Shown: one piece after another, positions 14,976-22,927 of the stretch
How positions within the stretch are numbered: the stretch's first letter is position 1
Layout: each line of letters begins with the position of its first letter
Translations under genes and position numbers: made by a program
Notes under the pieces: model-generated
What the model saw: the letters and a program-made list of their open reading frames with translations, nothing else
Database searches by the model: none
Told to the model about the DNA's origin: nothing
NCBI GenBank assembly: GCA_963632825.1
Contig: CAVGWF010000031.1
Coordinates: 1 to 54,647, forward strand
DNA length: 54,647 nt
Direction: 5' to 3'
Source: F23-B02 sp963632825
GTDB taxonomy: Bacteria; Bacillota; Clostridia; Oscillospirales; Oscillospiraceae

Positions 14976-17075
14976 TCATACCGAGAACAGCATGTCGTAG
15001 TAGCTCGGATAGGGCCAGTACTCGGTCGCCGTGAGGGTCTCGAGCTTGTCTATAACGGTGCGCATATCCTCCATCTTGAGGAACACCTCGTCGTGGTAAT
15101 ACCTCATGAGCTCCTCTATGCTCACCTTTGGCGCTGTCTCAAGCGCGGATTTAAGCGCCACCATCTTGTCCAGAAGGCTCTCGTTCAGACTGCTGAGAGT
15201 GCCGATGAGCGCGCTTTCAACGCGGCACGGTACCTCCGGCAGAGCCTTGCGCTTTTTGATGAGCGTTTCGCTGAGCGCCGCGGTGTACTCGGAAACGGCG
15301 TTGAGGACTCCGTGCTGCACCATATCAACGAGAGTTTCGCCCTCGATGGCGATGACCTTGCAGTACTGCTCCATGTGTATCTCATGACGGGCGGCGATCT
15401 CGGCTGTGGTGTAAACGCCGTGGCGGGTGAGAAGCTCGACATTCTTCGGCAGCATATACTCGGGCAGCGCGGTCGAGGCGTTCTTGAGGTTCTTAAGCCC
15501 TCTCTTCTCTGCCTCGGCGACCCACGACTCGTCATAGCCGTTGCCGGAGAACAGGATGCGTCCGTGCTCGATAAAGGTCCGCTTTATAAGCTCGTGCAGA
15601 GCGCCGTTAAAGTCCTCCGCGCCCTCAAGCTCGTCGGCAAATTTGCACAGAGAGTCGGCCATGACGGTATTGAGCACCGTTGTCGGTCCGGCTATCGACT
15701 GGCTTGCGCCGGGCATGCGGAACTCAAACTTGTTGCCGGTGAACGCAACGGGGGAGGTGCGGTTGCGGTCGGTGGTATCCTTCGGGATGGGCGGCAGAAC
15801 ATCGACGCCTATGCGCAGGGTGCCCTTGCTCACATCGGTATAGCCCGTGCCGTTTACGATGGAATCGACGATGGCTTCAAGCTCCTGCCCGAGGAACACC
15901 GAGATTATCGCCGGAGGTGCCTCCTGAGCGCCGAGGCGGTGGTCGTTGCCGGCGAATGCGACCGAGCATCTCAGAAGCTCCTGATACTCGTCAACGCCGC
16001 GCACGAATGCCGCCAAAAACAGCAGGAACTGCGCGTTCTGGCTGGGAGTCTTGCCGGGAGAGAACAGGTTTACGCCGCTGTCGGTGCCGAGTGACCAGTT
16101 GTTGTGCTTGCCCGAGCCGTTAACTCCGGCAAAGGGCTTTTCATGCAGCAGACAAACAAGCCCGTGGCGGTCGGCGACCTTCTGCATTATCTCCATGCTG
16201 ATCTGGTTCTGATCGTTTGCGGTGTTGGCGTCGGAGTAAACGGGAGCCATCTCGTGCTGTGCGGGAGCGACCTCGTTGTGACGGGTCTTGGACAGAACAC
16301 CGAGCTTCCACAGCTCCTCGTCAAGATCCTGCATATACTCGGCAACGCGCGGGCGTATGGTGCCGAAATAGTGATCCTCAAGCTCCTGACCCTTCGGCGG
16401 CTTCGAGCCGAACAGCGTTCTGCCGCAGAGCCGCAGATCCTCGCGCTCCAGAAACAGCTCCTTATCTATGAGGAAATACTCCTGCTCGGGTCCGACCTGG
16501 GCCAGCACCTTCTGCGTTTCGGTGTCGCCGAAAAGCCGCAGGATACGCACGGCCTGACGGCTGACGGCATCGCAGGATCTCAAAAGCGGGGTCTTTTTAT
16601 CCAGCGCCTCGCCGGAGTAAGAGCAGAACACGGTGGGGATGCAGAGCGTTCCGTCCTTTATAAATGCAAATGCGGTGGGGTCCCATGCGCTGTAGCCGCG
16701 CGCTTCAAAGGTGGCGCGCAGACCGCCGGACGGGAAGCTGGAGGCATCCGGCTCGCCGCGAACGAGCTCCTTGCCGGAAAACTCCATGCTTATCGTACCG
16801 CCGCCGGCAGGTGAAATGAAGCTGTCGTGCTTCTCGGCGGTTATGCCGGTAAGCGGCTGGAACCAATGGGTAAAGTGGGTCGCGCCGTGCTCGAGCGCCC
16901 ATTCCTTCATGCCGTCGGCAATTCCGTTTGCGACATCGAGGGTGAGCGGCTTGCCGTCGGCAAGGCACTTTTTCCACTCCTGATAATACTTCTCCTTGAC
17001 ATACCTTCTCATCGTGCGCTCATTGAAAACGCAGCTTCCGAACAGCTCGGGGATCTTTTTTGTCTCTCTGCTCAT
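14976..17075 (-). CDS. glnA: Type III glutamine synthetase
   Basis: A 699-residue glutamine synthetase of the GSIII (GlnN) class, much longer than the about 450-residue GSI. It makes glutamine from glutamate, ammonia and ATP, and works as a double-ring dodecamer. Recognisable stretches are FGSCVFNERTMRRYV at the start, HFTHWFQPLTGITAEKHDSF, EVAPAQHEMAPVYSDAN, and NGSGKHNNWSLGTDSGVNLF. AGGAGGT precedes ATG. It starts 11 bases after asnB, so the asnB T-box leader should control both; glutamine made here is the amide donor for AsnB. No GlnR or riboswitch site is visible next to it. Confidence 0.96.
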   Translation of the reverse strand: MSRETKKIPELFGSCVFNERTMRRYVKEKYYQEWKKCLADGKPLTLDVANGIADGMKEWALEHGATHFTHWFQPLTGITAEKHDSFISPAGGGTISMEFSGKELVRGEPDASSFPSGGLRATFEARGYSAWDPTAFAFIKDGTLCIPTVFCSYSGEALDKKTPLLRSCDAVSRQAVRILRLFGDTETQKVLAQVGPEQEYFLIDKELFLEREDLRLCGRTLFGSKPPKGQELEDHYFGTIRPRVAEYMQDLDEELWKLGVLSKTRHNEVAPAQHEMAPVYSDANTANDQNQISMEIMQKVADRHGLVCLLHEKPFAGVNGSGKHNNWSLGTDSGVNLFSPGKTPSQNAQFLLFLAAFVRGVDEYQELLRCSVAFAGNDHRLGAQEAPPAIISVFLGQELEAIVDSIVNGTGYTDVSKGTLRIGVDVLPPIPKDTTDRNRTSPVAFTGNKFEFRMPGASQSIAGPTTVLNTVMADSLCKFADELEGAEDFNGALHELIKRTFIEHGRILFSGNGYDESWVAEAEKRGLKNLKNASTALPEYMLPKNVELLTRHGVYTTAEIAARHEIHMEQYCKVIAIEGETLVDMVQHGVLNAVSEYTAALSETLIKKRKALPEVPCRVESALIGTLSSLNESLLDKMVALKSALETAPKVSIEELMRYYHDEVFLKMEDMRTVIDKLETLTATEYWPYPSYYDMLFSV

Positions 17076-17086
17076 GTCTATACCTC

Positions 17087-18667
17087 CTATTTACCGCTCG
17101 CGCCGTAGTTCTTCAAAACCCGTGCGGAGGGATCGTCAACATCACAGCCCGGCCATGTCCTGTTCGGCATCCAGAAGTCCTTGACCATAGGAGCTTGACC
17201 GGGATAGTACTTTTCAAATATGTCTCTGTAAAGCAGGCTCTCCTTGGTAAAGGGAACCGCAAAATCGTATTTCCTGCAGCCCTGCTTGAACTGCTCGTCG
17301 GTGTAAACGCTCTCGGCGTAAGCCTTGAGGTCGTCCACCATTGAGTGACCAACGGCATCGGAAAATGCCGCCTTCTGCCGCCAGAGTATGTCGTCGGGCA
17401 GAATACCGTCCTTTTCAAACGCCCTGCGCAGCAGATATTTACCCATGTCATAGGTGTTCATCTTCATGGCGGGGTCGATGCTCATTACATAGCGGACAAA
17501 GTCGAGATCGCCGAACGGGACCCTTGCCTCAAGCGAGTTTGCCGAGATACAGCGGTCGGCGCGCAGAACATCGTACATATGCAGCTCGTCCACTCTTTTT
17601 TTCGCCTCGCGCTGGAATTCCTCGGGTGACGGCGCAAAATCGGTGTACTTGTATCCGAACAGCTCATCGGAAATTTCACCCGTGAGCAGCACGCGCACAT
17701 CCGTCTTCTCGTGTATCGCCCTGCAGCACAGGTACATTCCCATGCTTGCGCGGATGGTGGTTATATCATAGGTGCCCAGCATTGCTATGACCTCCTCGAG
17801 AGAGGCGAGCACCTCCTCGCGCGTCATGGTGACCTCCATGTGCTCGGAGCCTATGAATTCGGCGACCTCACGCGCATATTTGAGGTCGATGGGGTCAAGA
17901 TCCATGCCTATGGCGAAGGTGCGGATCTTTTTGCCGAGAAGCTTTGCCGATATCGCGCACACCAGGCTCGAATCAAGTCCGCCGGAAAGCAGGAAGCCGA
18001 GCGGTGCATCCGCATCAAGGCGCTTTTCAACGCCCGCTATGAGCTTTTCGCGTATCTTCGCACAAACGGTGTCGATATCGTCGTGCACATACTCGGTAAC
18101 GGTGGTCAGATCGGCATAGCGCACGAATTTGCCGCCGGCATAGTAATGTCCGGGGGGAAACGGCATTATCTTACCGCACAGCCCGACAAGGTTTTTCGCC
18201 TCGCTTGCAAACATTATGCTGCCGTCGGAATAGTAGCCGTAGTACAGCGGGCGAATGCCGATTGGGTCGCGCGCCGCTATGAGCTCGCGGGTCTGCCCGT
18301 CGTATATCACCATCGCAAACTCCGCGTCGAGCCTTGAGAACATCCTGAGCCCGTATTCGCGGTAAAGCGGCAGGATTATCTCGCAGTCCGACTCGCTTTT
18401 GAAGCTATACTTAGTACTCAGCTCCTCACGGAGCTGTCGGAAACCATACAGCTCGCCGTTGCACACGACGGCATCGCCGCCGAGGTAAAACGGCTGCATC
18501 CCGCGCTCGTCAAGACCCATTATCGACAGGCGGTGGAAGCCGAGGACGGCTCCGTCAAGCTCCGCCATCCTCGTCGCGTCCGGTCCGCGCGATACGGTGC
18601 GGTCGAAATACTCTCTTACCGATCGGGCGGTAAGCTCTCTGCTCGTGAAACCAATGATTGAACACAT
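17087..18667 (-). CDS. asnB: Asparagine synthetase B (glutamine-hydrolysing)
   Basis: A 526-residue AsnB that makes asparagine from aspartate, ATP and glutamine. The class II glutaminase domain starts with the catalytic cysteine right after Met (MCSIIGFTS), which fixes the start at ATG 18667. An in-frame GTG four codons earlier would bury the nucleophile. GGAGGTG lies about 11 bases upstream. The synthetase domain carries the PP-loop LSGGLDSS. First gene of asnB-glnA, behind a T-box leader. Confidence 0.96.
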   Translation of the reverse strand: MCSIIGFTSRELTARSVREYFDRTVSRGPDATRMAELDGAVLGFHRLSIMGLDERGMQPFYLGGDAVVCNGELYGFRQLREELSTKYSFKSESDCEIILPLYREYGLRMFSRLDAEFAMVIYDGQTRELIAARDPIGIRPLYYGYYSDGSIMFASEAKNLVGLCGKIMPFPPGHYYAGGKFVRYADLTTVTEYVHDDIDTVCAKIREKLIAGVEKRLDADAPLGFLLSGGLDSSLVCAISAKLLGKKIRTFAIGMDLDPIDLKYAREVAEFIGSEHMEVTMTREEVLASLEEVIAMLGTYDITTIRASMGMYLCCRAIHEKTDVRVLLTGEISDELFGYKYTDFAPSPEEFQREAKKRVDELHMYDVLRADRCISANSLEARVPFGDLDFVRYVMSIDPAMKMNTYDMGKYLLRRAFEKDGILPDDILWRQKAAFSDAVGHSMVDDLKAYAESVYTDEQFKQGCRKYDFAVPFTKESLLYRDIFEKYYPGQAPMVKDFWMPNRTWPGCDVDDPSARVLKNYGASGK

Positions 18668-18679
18668 AAAAAAATACAC

Positions 18680-18928
18680 CTCCGAATTTTTTGGGCAGCT
18701 ATCCCTAAATTTTAGGACGAATAGCTGCTAATCCGCGGTGCCACCTAAATTATTGCCGAAGCAATCACTTTTACGGGCTCAAACAAGCCCTCGTGCATTA
18801 ACGCCGCACTCCGCGTCTTTCCTACTGGGGCAGTCCCTTTCAGATCGCTGCTGATAAAGTGTTATTCGCTCATCCTCCGGTATCGGGATCGCACTGTCCC
18901 CGACTCTCTGCTGCCGAGCATATGAGTT
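18680..18928 (-). promoter_or_regulatory. T-box leader of asnB-glnA, probably asparagine-specific
   Basis: The minus strand carries the T-box core AGGTGGCACCGCGG (18746-18733) with the matching 3' antiterminator side CGTCCTAAA. The bulge UGGC fits a tRNA with discriminator G, as tRNA-Asn has. A candidate specifier AAC sits in the loop GAATAACACT (about 18870). Stem III-like hairpins (GGGCT/AGCCC and TTGC-ttcg-GCAA) precede the core. A competing hairpin lies at 18728-18695, but A residues instead of a U-tract follow it. A possible extended -10 (TGCTATGAC) lies just upstream at about 18930. Confidence 0.88.
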
Positions 18929-18992
18929 ACTTGTCTCCGTCATAGCATTTGCGGTATTCACTTGGGTCGTAATCACTTAAGAAAAACTAAAG

Positions 18993-19015
18993 TCTGCCGC
19001 AGCGTTTTGCGGCAG
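18993..19015. repeat. Inverted repeat upstream of the asnB leader
   Basis: TCTGCCGCA pairs with TGCGGCAGA around a short loop, with loosely T-rich sequence after it on the minus strand. It could insulate the T-box leader from upstream transcription. Together with the T-box leader and the LysR promoter it accounts for most of the 505-base gap 18668-19172. Confidence 0.4.
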
Positions 19016-19108
19016 ATTTCAGTTTTCACAGATGAGAGAGCAAATGATTACAACAAATCATGGTCGTATGGTAGCATAAACGGTTTGATAAATAAAATAC
19101 ATATACCA

Positions 19109-19137
19109 TTGCGATTATCATATTTTTCTGATATGAT
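19109..19137 (+). promoter_or_regulatory. Promoter and operator-like repeat of the first lysR gene
   Basis: TTGCGA (19109-19114), 17-bp spacer, TATGAT (19132-19137). A perfect inverted repeat (ATCATAT at 19117-19123, ATATGAT at 19131-19137) overlaps the -10, which suggests autorepression. Confidence 0.6.
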
Positions 19138-19172
19138 ATACGGCAATGACAAAAACGGGAGTACAGATAGAG

Positions 19173-20123
19173 ATGGACCTCAGAACACTGAAATATTTTA
19201 CCGTCGTAGCGGAGGAGCTGAATATTACCCATGCGGCCGAGCGCCTGTGTATGAGCCAGCCGCCGCTGAGCAATCAGATGAAGGCACTCGAGGACGAGCT
19301 CGGCTGCGCGCTGTTTATCCGCGGCAAGCGAAAGCTCCAGCTCACCGATGCCGGCAGGCTGCTGCTTCAGCGCGCCGTTCAGATACTCGACATGGCCGAA
19401 AGAACCCAGCACGAGGTGATGAGCCTGAGCGGCGGCATGAGCGGAACGATAAAGCTCGGTATGGTCGAGGGAAGGGCGCCGTTTCTGACCGCCCGCTGGA
19501 TAGCCGGCTTCAGGGAGGAGTACCCCAATGTCAGCTACAGCCTGTGGAACGGCAGCAGCGACGACGTGCTCGACCGCCTGCGTCAGGGACTGCTCGACCT
19601 TGCGGTGATAGCGGCGCCGTACGACACGGAGCATCTCGAGGGCTTTGCCGTAGGCAGGGGACCGTGGGTCGCAATAATGTCGCGGTCAAATCCGCTGGCC
19701 AACGGCGGCGATACGATACCGCTCAAAAACCTCGCCGGCAAGCCGCTGATCGTTCCGAGCCGCCCGTCGCGCATCGACGCGATACGCGCATGGTTTGCCG
19801 AGGCCGGCGAGGAGCCGAACATAGTGTGCACCATGTCAAACTACCTCGATGCGGTGGCGCTGACGGAGCTCGATGTCGGTATAAGCATCTTCCCGCGCAC
19901 GACATACACGCCGAACGATCTGCTGGTCACGAAGGTAATAACCGATCCCGCACGGCAGATAGAGTATGTGCTCGTGCGTATGAAAAACCGCGAGCCGAGC
20001 GAGCTGATGACGGAGTTTATAAACTTCGTGCGCGACACCGAGGACACCGTCGCCGCCGACCCCGACTTCAGCGAGATCCTTAAAAGCGAGTATACTCCCC
20101 CCGAGGATACGCCCTTCCTGTAA
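19173..20123 (+). CDS. LysR family transcriptional regulator
   Basis: A 316-residue LysR-type regulator: N-terminal winged helix (residues 1-60, MDLRTLKYFTVVAEELNITH, then AERLCMSQPPLSNQMKALE), then an effector-binding domain of about 200 residues with the periplasmic-binding-protein fold. ATG 19173 is used because homology starts at MDLRTLKYF. The ATG at 19146 has no ribosome-binding site, while AGATAGAG or GGGAG precedes 19173. Neighbours are asnB (divergent) and putP (convergent), so its target is unclear. The effector is not predictable. Confidence 0.92.
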   Translation: MDLRTLKYFTVVAEELNITHAAERLCMSQPPLSNQMKALEDELGCALFIRGKRKLQLTDAGRLLLQRAVQILDMAERTQHEVMSLSGGMSGTIKLGMVEGRAPFLTARWIAGFREEYPNVSYSLWNGSSDDVLDRLRQGLLDLAVIAAPYDTEHLEGFAVGRGPWVAIMSRSNPLANGGDTIPLKNLAGKPLIVPSRPSRIDAIRAWFAEAGEEPNIVCTMSNYLDAVALTELDVGISIFPRTTYTPNDLLVTKVITDPARQIEYVLVRMKNREPSELMTEFINFVRDTEDTVAADPDFSEILKSEYTPPEDTPFL

Positions 20124-20125
20124 CG

Positions 20126-20159
20126 AAAAACATCCGTGCCGACAGGCACGGATGTTTTT
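20126..20159. terminator. Bidirectional terminator between lysR and putP
   Basis: A 15-bp perfect stem (AAAAACATCCGTGCC / GGCACGGATGTTTTT) with loop GACA, between two converging genes. Confidence 0.92.
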
Positions 20160-20209
20160 GGTTGTTTACTGTTTTCAGTGCCGCAGTCCCGGCACTGAGC
20201 AGATCATAA

Positions 20210-21745
20210 TTACTTCATTGCGGCGACGGCCTCGAAGTCCTCGATGATCTCCTTTTCGGGAGCCTTGGTCAGAAGGGAAACGACGACGATGAAGATGCAG
20301 GAGGTAATGAATGCGGGCAGCAGCTCGTATATTGCCAGAACGCCGCCGAGAGGTGCTATCGCATATTTCCAGATGAACACCATCGCGGCGCCGGAGAACA
20401 TGCCGGCGATAGCTCCCCACTTGTTGCAGCGCTTCCAGAACAGCGAGAACAGAACGATGGGGCCGAAGGTCGCGCCGAAGCCTGCCCATGCAAACGATAC
20501 GACGCGGAAGATGGAGCTCGTAGGATCGAGAGCGAACAGAATGCCGCAGACGGCTACGCAGATAACGGTCACGCGGGCAACGATCATGCTCTTCCTGTCG
20601 CTCAGCTCTATGCCGAGCACGCCGTGGATAATGTTCTGAGCGATGGCGCTTGCGGCAGCCAGAAGCTGCACGTCTGCGGTGGACATCGTCGCTGCGAGGA
20701 TGCCTGCGAGGACGAGACCGGAGAGAACGGCGAAGAATGCACCGTACTCGGACAGGACGGCTGCAACGGAGACGATAAGAGCCTCTGCCGAGGATGCGTC
20801 GCCGAACATGGTAACGAGCTCGGCCTTTGCCATGGAATAGCCGACGATGCCGATGATGACCGCGATCGACAGGGAGACGACGACCCAGACGGTAGCTACG
20901 CGGCGGCTGAGGGTGAGCTTCTTCTCATCCTCAATGGCCATGAAGTGCAGGATGACATGAGGCATGCCGAAGTAGCCGAGCGCCCACGCAAGCGTCGATA
21001 TGATCTTTAATGTGCCGAACTCGCCTGCCTCGCTTGCCATGATGTTGGTGGATGCGGTGAGGCTGAGATATCCGGGGATGGCCTTGGCGTTTGCAACGAC
21101 CTGATCCCAGCCGCCCACGGAGTGTATGCCGAAGATGAGCACGACCGCCAGGGCAAAGACCATGATGAGGCTCTGTACAAGGCTCGTTACCGAAGCTGCC
21201 TTGAAGCCGCCGCCGGCGGTGTATGCAACGATAACGACGGCACTGATGATCATTGTGGGAACATAGTCATAGCCGAACAGGGTGCCGAACAGCTTGCCGC
21301 AGGCCGAGAAGCCGGAGGCGGTGTAGGGAACATAGAAAACTATGATCGTGATAGCGCCCAGAAGCTCGATGAGCCTGGTGTCGTCGCGGAAGCGGCGGGA
21401 TATGTACTCAGGCAGCGTGAGTGCGTTCAGACGCACCGAGTAGCGGCGCAGACGCTTTGCGACGATAAGCCAGTTGAGGTAGGTGCCTATCGCAAGACCG
21501 ATGGCAGTCCAGCCCGCCTCCGCGACGCCGCAGAAGAATGCAAGTCCGGGGACACCCATGAGCAGGTATGCGCTCATGTCCGAGGCCTCGGTGGAAAGCG
21601 CCGTGACGATAGGACCGAGCTTGCGGCCGCCGAGATAGAACTCGTGCGCGTCGGACTGACCCTTTGAGTAGTAAACACCGATGGCCACCATGCCTACAAG
21701 GTAGACAACGATGGAAATCAGAATACAGATGATATTAGCTGACAT
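20210..21745 (-). CDS. putP: Sodium/proline symporter (SSS family)
   Basis: A 511-residue sodium:solute symporter with about 13 membrane helices. It closely resembles PutP: YLGGRKLGPIVTALSTEASDMSAYLLMG, a GYFGMPHVILHFMA segment, and LSGLVLAGILAATMSTADVQ with the Na+-site serine/threonines. ATG 21745 has GGAGAGAG just upstream; an extension to 21763 is open but has no site. A strong promoter lies at 21781-21809. It is divergent from a LysR regulator gene that probably controls it. Proline is the likely substrate by similarity; pantothenate or another solute cannot be excluded. Confidence 0.9.
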   Translation of the reverse strand: MSANIICILISIVVYLVGMVAIGVYYSKGQSDAHEFYLGGRKLGPIVTALSTEASDMSAYLLMGVPGLAFFCGVAEAGWTAIGLAIGTYLNWLIVAKRLRRYSVRLNALTLPEYISRRFRDDTRLIELLGAITIIVFYVPYTASGFSACGKLFGTLFGYDYVPTMIISAVVIVAYTAGGGFKAASVTSLVQSLIMVFALAVVLIFGIHSVGGWDQVVANAKAIPGYLSLTASTNIMASEAGEFGTLKIISTLAWALGYFGMPHVILHFMAIEDEKKLTLSRRVATVWVVVSLSIAVIIGIVGYSMAKAELVTMFGDASSAEALIVSVAAVLSEYGAFFAVLSGLVLAGILAATMSTADVQLLAAASAIAQNIIHGVLGIELSDRKSMIVARVTVICVAVCGILFALDPTSSIFRVVSFAWAGFGATFGPIVLFSLFWKRCNKWGAIAGMFSGAAMVFIWKYAIAPLGGVLAIYELLPAFITSCIFIVVVSLLTKAPEKEIIEDFEAVAAMK

Positions 21746-21780
21746 GTTTCTCTCTCCAATCATTTTTAAACGATGTTTGA

Positions 21781-21809
21781 ATTATAGACGCGCAAAAAGT
21801 GCATTGCAA
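21781..21809 (-). promoter_or_regulatory. Sigma-A promoter of putP
   Basis: Minus strand TTGCAA (21809-21804), 17-bp spacer, perfect TATAAT (21786-21781). Confidence 0.8.
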
Positions 21810-21831
21810 GCGGGAAAAATGCAAAAATCAC

Positions 21832-21859
21832 TTGATTTAACCAAAAAATCGGGTATACT
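21832..21859 (+). promoter_or_regulatory. Promoter of the second lysR gene
   Basis: TTGATT (21832-21837), 16-bp spacer, TATACT (21854-21859). Confidence 0.65.
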
Positions 21860-21878
21860 ATTATCACACCTAATAATA

Positions 21879-21894
21879 TTCATGTTAACATGAA
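21879..21894. promoter_or_regulatory. 16-bp palindrome, probable operator of the second LysR
   Basis: TTCATGTTAACATGAA is perfectly palindromic and contains a T-N11-A LysR-box pattern. Another TTCATG half-site follows at 21900. It lies just after the predicted lysR transcription start and 35 bases before its start codon. Confidence 0.6.
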
Positions 21895-21928
21895 CAAAAT
21901 TCATGTATGGACCGATGGGAGCGAAGCC

Positions 21929-22828
21929 ATGAGTATCTCAAAGTATGAAATGCTGGCAAAGGTTGTGGAGCTCGGAAGCCTTACGAGAGCTGCCGAGGTG
22001 TTCGGCTGCACGCAGTCGGCGGTGAGCCATACCATTAATAATTTGGAGGCGGAGCTGGGCTTTGCCGTGATAACGCGCTCGCGTGCCGGAGTGAAGCTCA
22101 CCGGCGACGGCGAGAGGATAATGCCGTCGGTACGCGGAATGCTCAACTATGAGGAGCAGCTTCGGCAGACCGCCTCGGCAATACGCGGGCTCGATTCCGG
22201 TACGGTGCGCATCGGCGCATTCACCTCCGTTGCCGTCCACTGGCTGCCGGGCGTCATAAAGAGATTTCAGTATGACTATCCGAATGTCGATCTCAAGCTC
22301 CTGAACGGCGACTACTACGATGTCGAGCGCTGGATAGAGGAAGGAAGCATCGACCTCGGCTTCGTGAATGTGCCGACAAAGCTTCGGTGCGAGTGCATAC
22401 CGCTCATGGAGGACAGGCTGCTTGCCATACTTCCGCATGGGCACAAGTTCGAGTCGTATCCGAAGTTCCCGCTCGTCGAGTGCGAAACGGAGGCGTTCAT
22501 AACGCTGCTGGAGGAATCAAACCACGATGCAAACCGCGCTCTCGCCGCCGCCGGCATAAAGCCGAATATCCGCTTTTCAACAAAGGACGACTATGCCATA
22601 ATTGCCATGGTGGAAAAGGGACTCGGCATATCCATCATGCCCGAGCTGCTGCTCAAGGGCCGGCACGACGATGTCGTGATCAAGGAGCTTGTCCCGCCCT
22701 CAAAGCGCATTATCGGTCTTGCCATCACCGAAACGAGCAGAAACAGTCCCGCGACCCGCCGCTTTGCCGACTATATTGCGGAATGGGTCAGGGATACGGC
22801 TGACGGGAATCGGGCGCCAACCGCATAA
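21929..22828 (+). CDS. LysR family transcriptional regulator, likely regulator of putP
   Basis: A 299-residue LysR-type regulator: DNA-binding winged helix at residues 1-60 (MLAKVVELGSLTRAAEVFG, TQSAVSHTINNLEAELGF), then the effector domain. ATG 21929 has GGGAG eight bases upstream. An upstream in-frame ATG at 21890 falls inside the operator-like palindrome and lacks a site. Divergent from putP, the standard arrangement for a LysR controlling its neighbour; the palindrome at 21879-21894 is the likely binding site. Confidence 0.92.
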   Translation: MSISKYEMLAKVVELGSLTRAAEVFGCTQSAVSHTINNLEAELGFAVITRSRAGVKLTGDGERIMPSVRGMLNYEEQLRQTASAIRGLDSGTVRIGAFTSVAVHWLPGVIKRFQYDYPNVDLKLLNGDYYDVERWIEEGSIDLGFVNVPTKLRCECIPLMEDRLLAILPHGHKFESYPKFPLVECETEAFITLLEESNHDANRALAAAGIKPNIRFSTKDDYAIIAMVEKGLGISIMPELLLKGRHDDVVIKELVPPSKRIIGLAITETSRNSPATRRFADYIAEWVRDTADGNRAPTA

Positions 22829-22858
22829 TGCCGGCAGGAGTTCAACTCCCGTTAGCTA

Positions 22859-22887
22859 TTGCTACCGCGTGAATAATATGTTAGTAT
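22859..22887 (+). promoter_or_regulatory. Possible promoter of trkA-trkH-tetR
   Basis: TTGCTA (22859-22864), 17-bp spacer, TAGTAT (22882-22887). A moderate match. I see no room for a c-di-AMP (ydaO-type) riboswitch in the about 100-base leader. Confidence 0.45.
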
Positions 22888-22927
22888 TACAGCTTAGAGA
22901 ATATTCATTATTGAAAGGATCTGCAAA

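Noticed and set aside
22829..22927. c-di-AMP riboswitch upstream of trkA
   Set aside because: The leader is too short and I see none of the ydaO-type core; only a weak promoter is supported.
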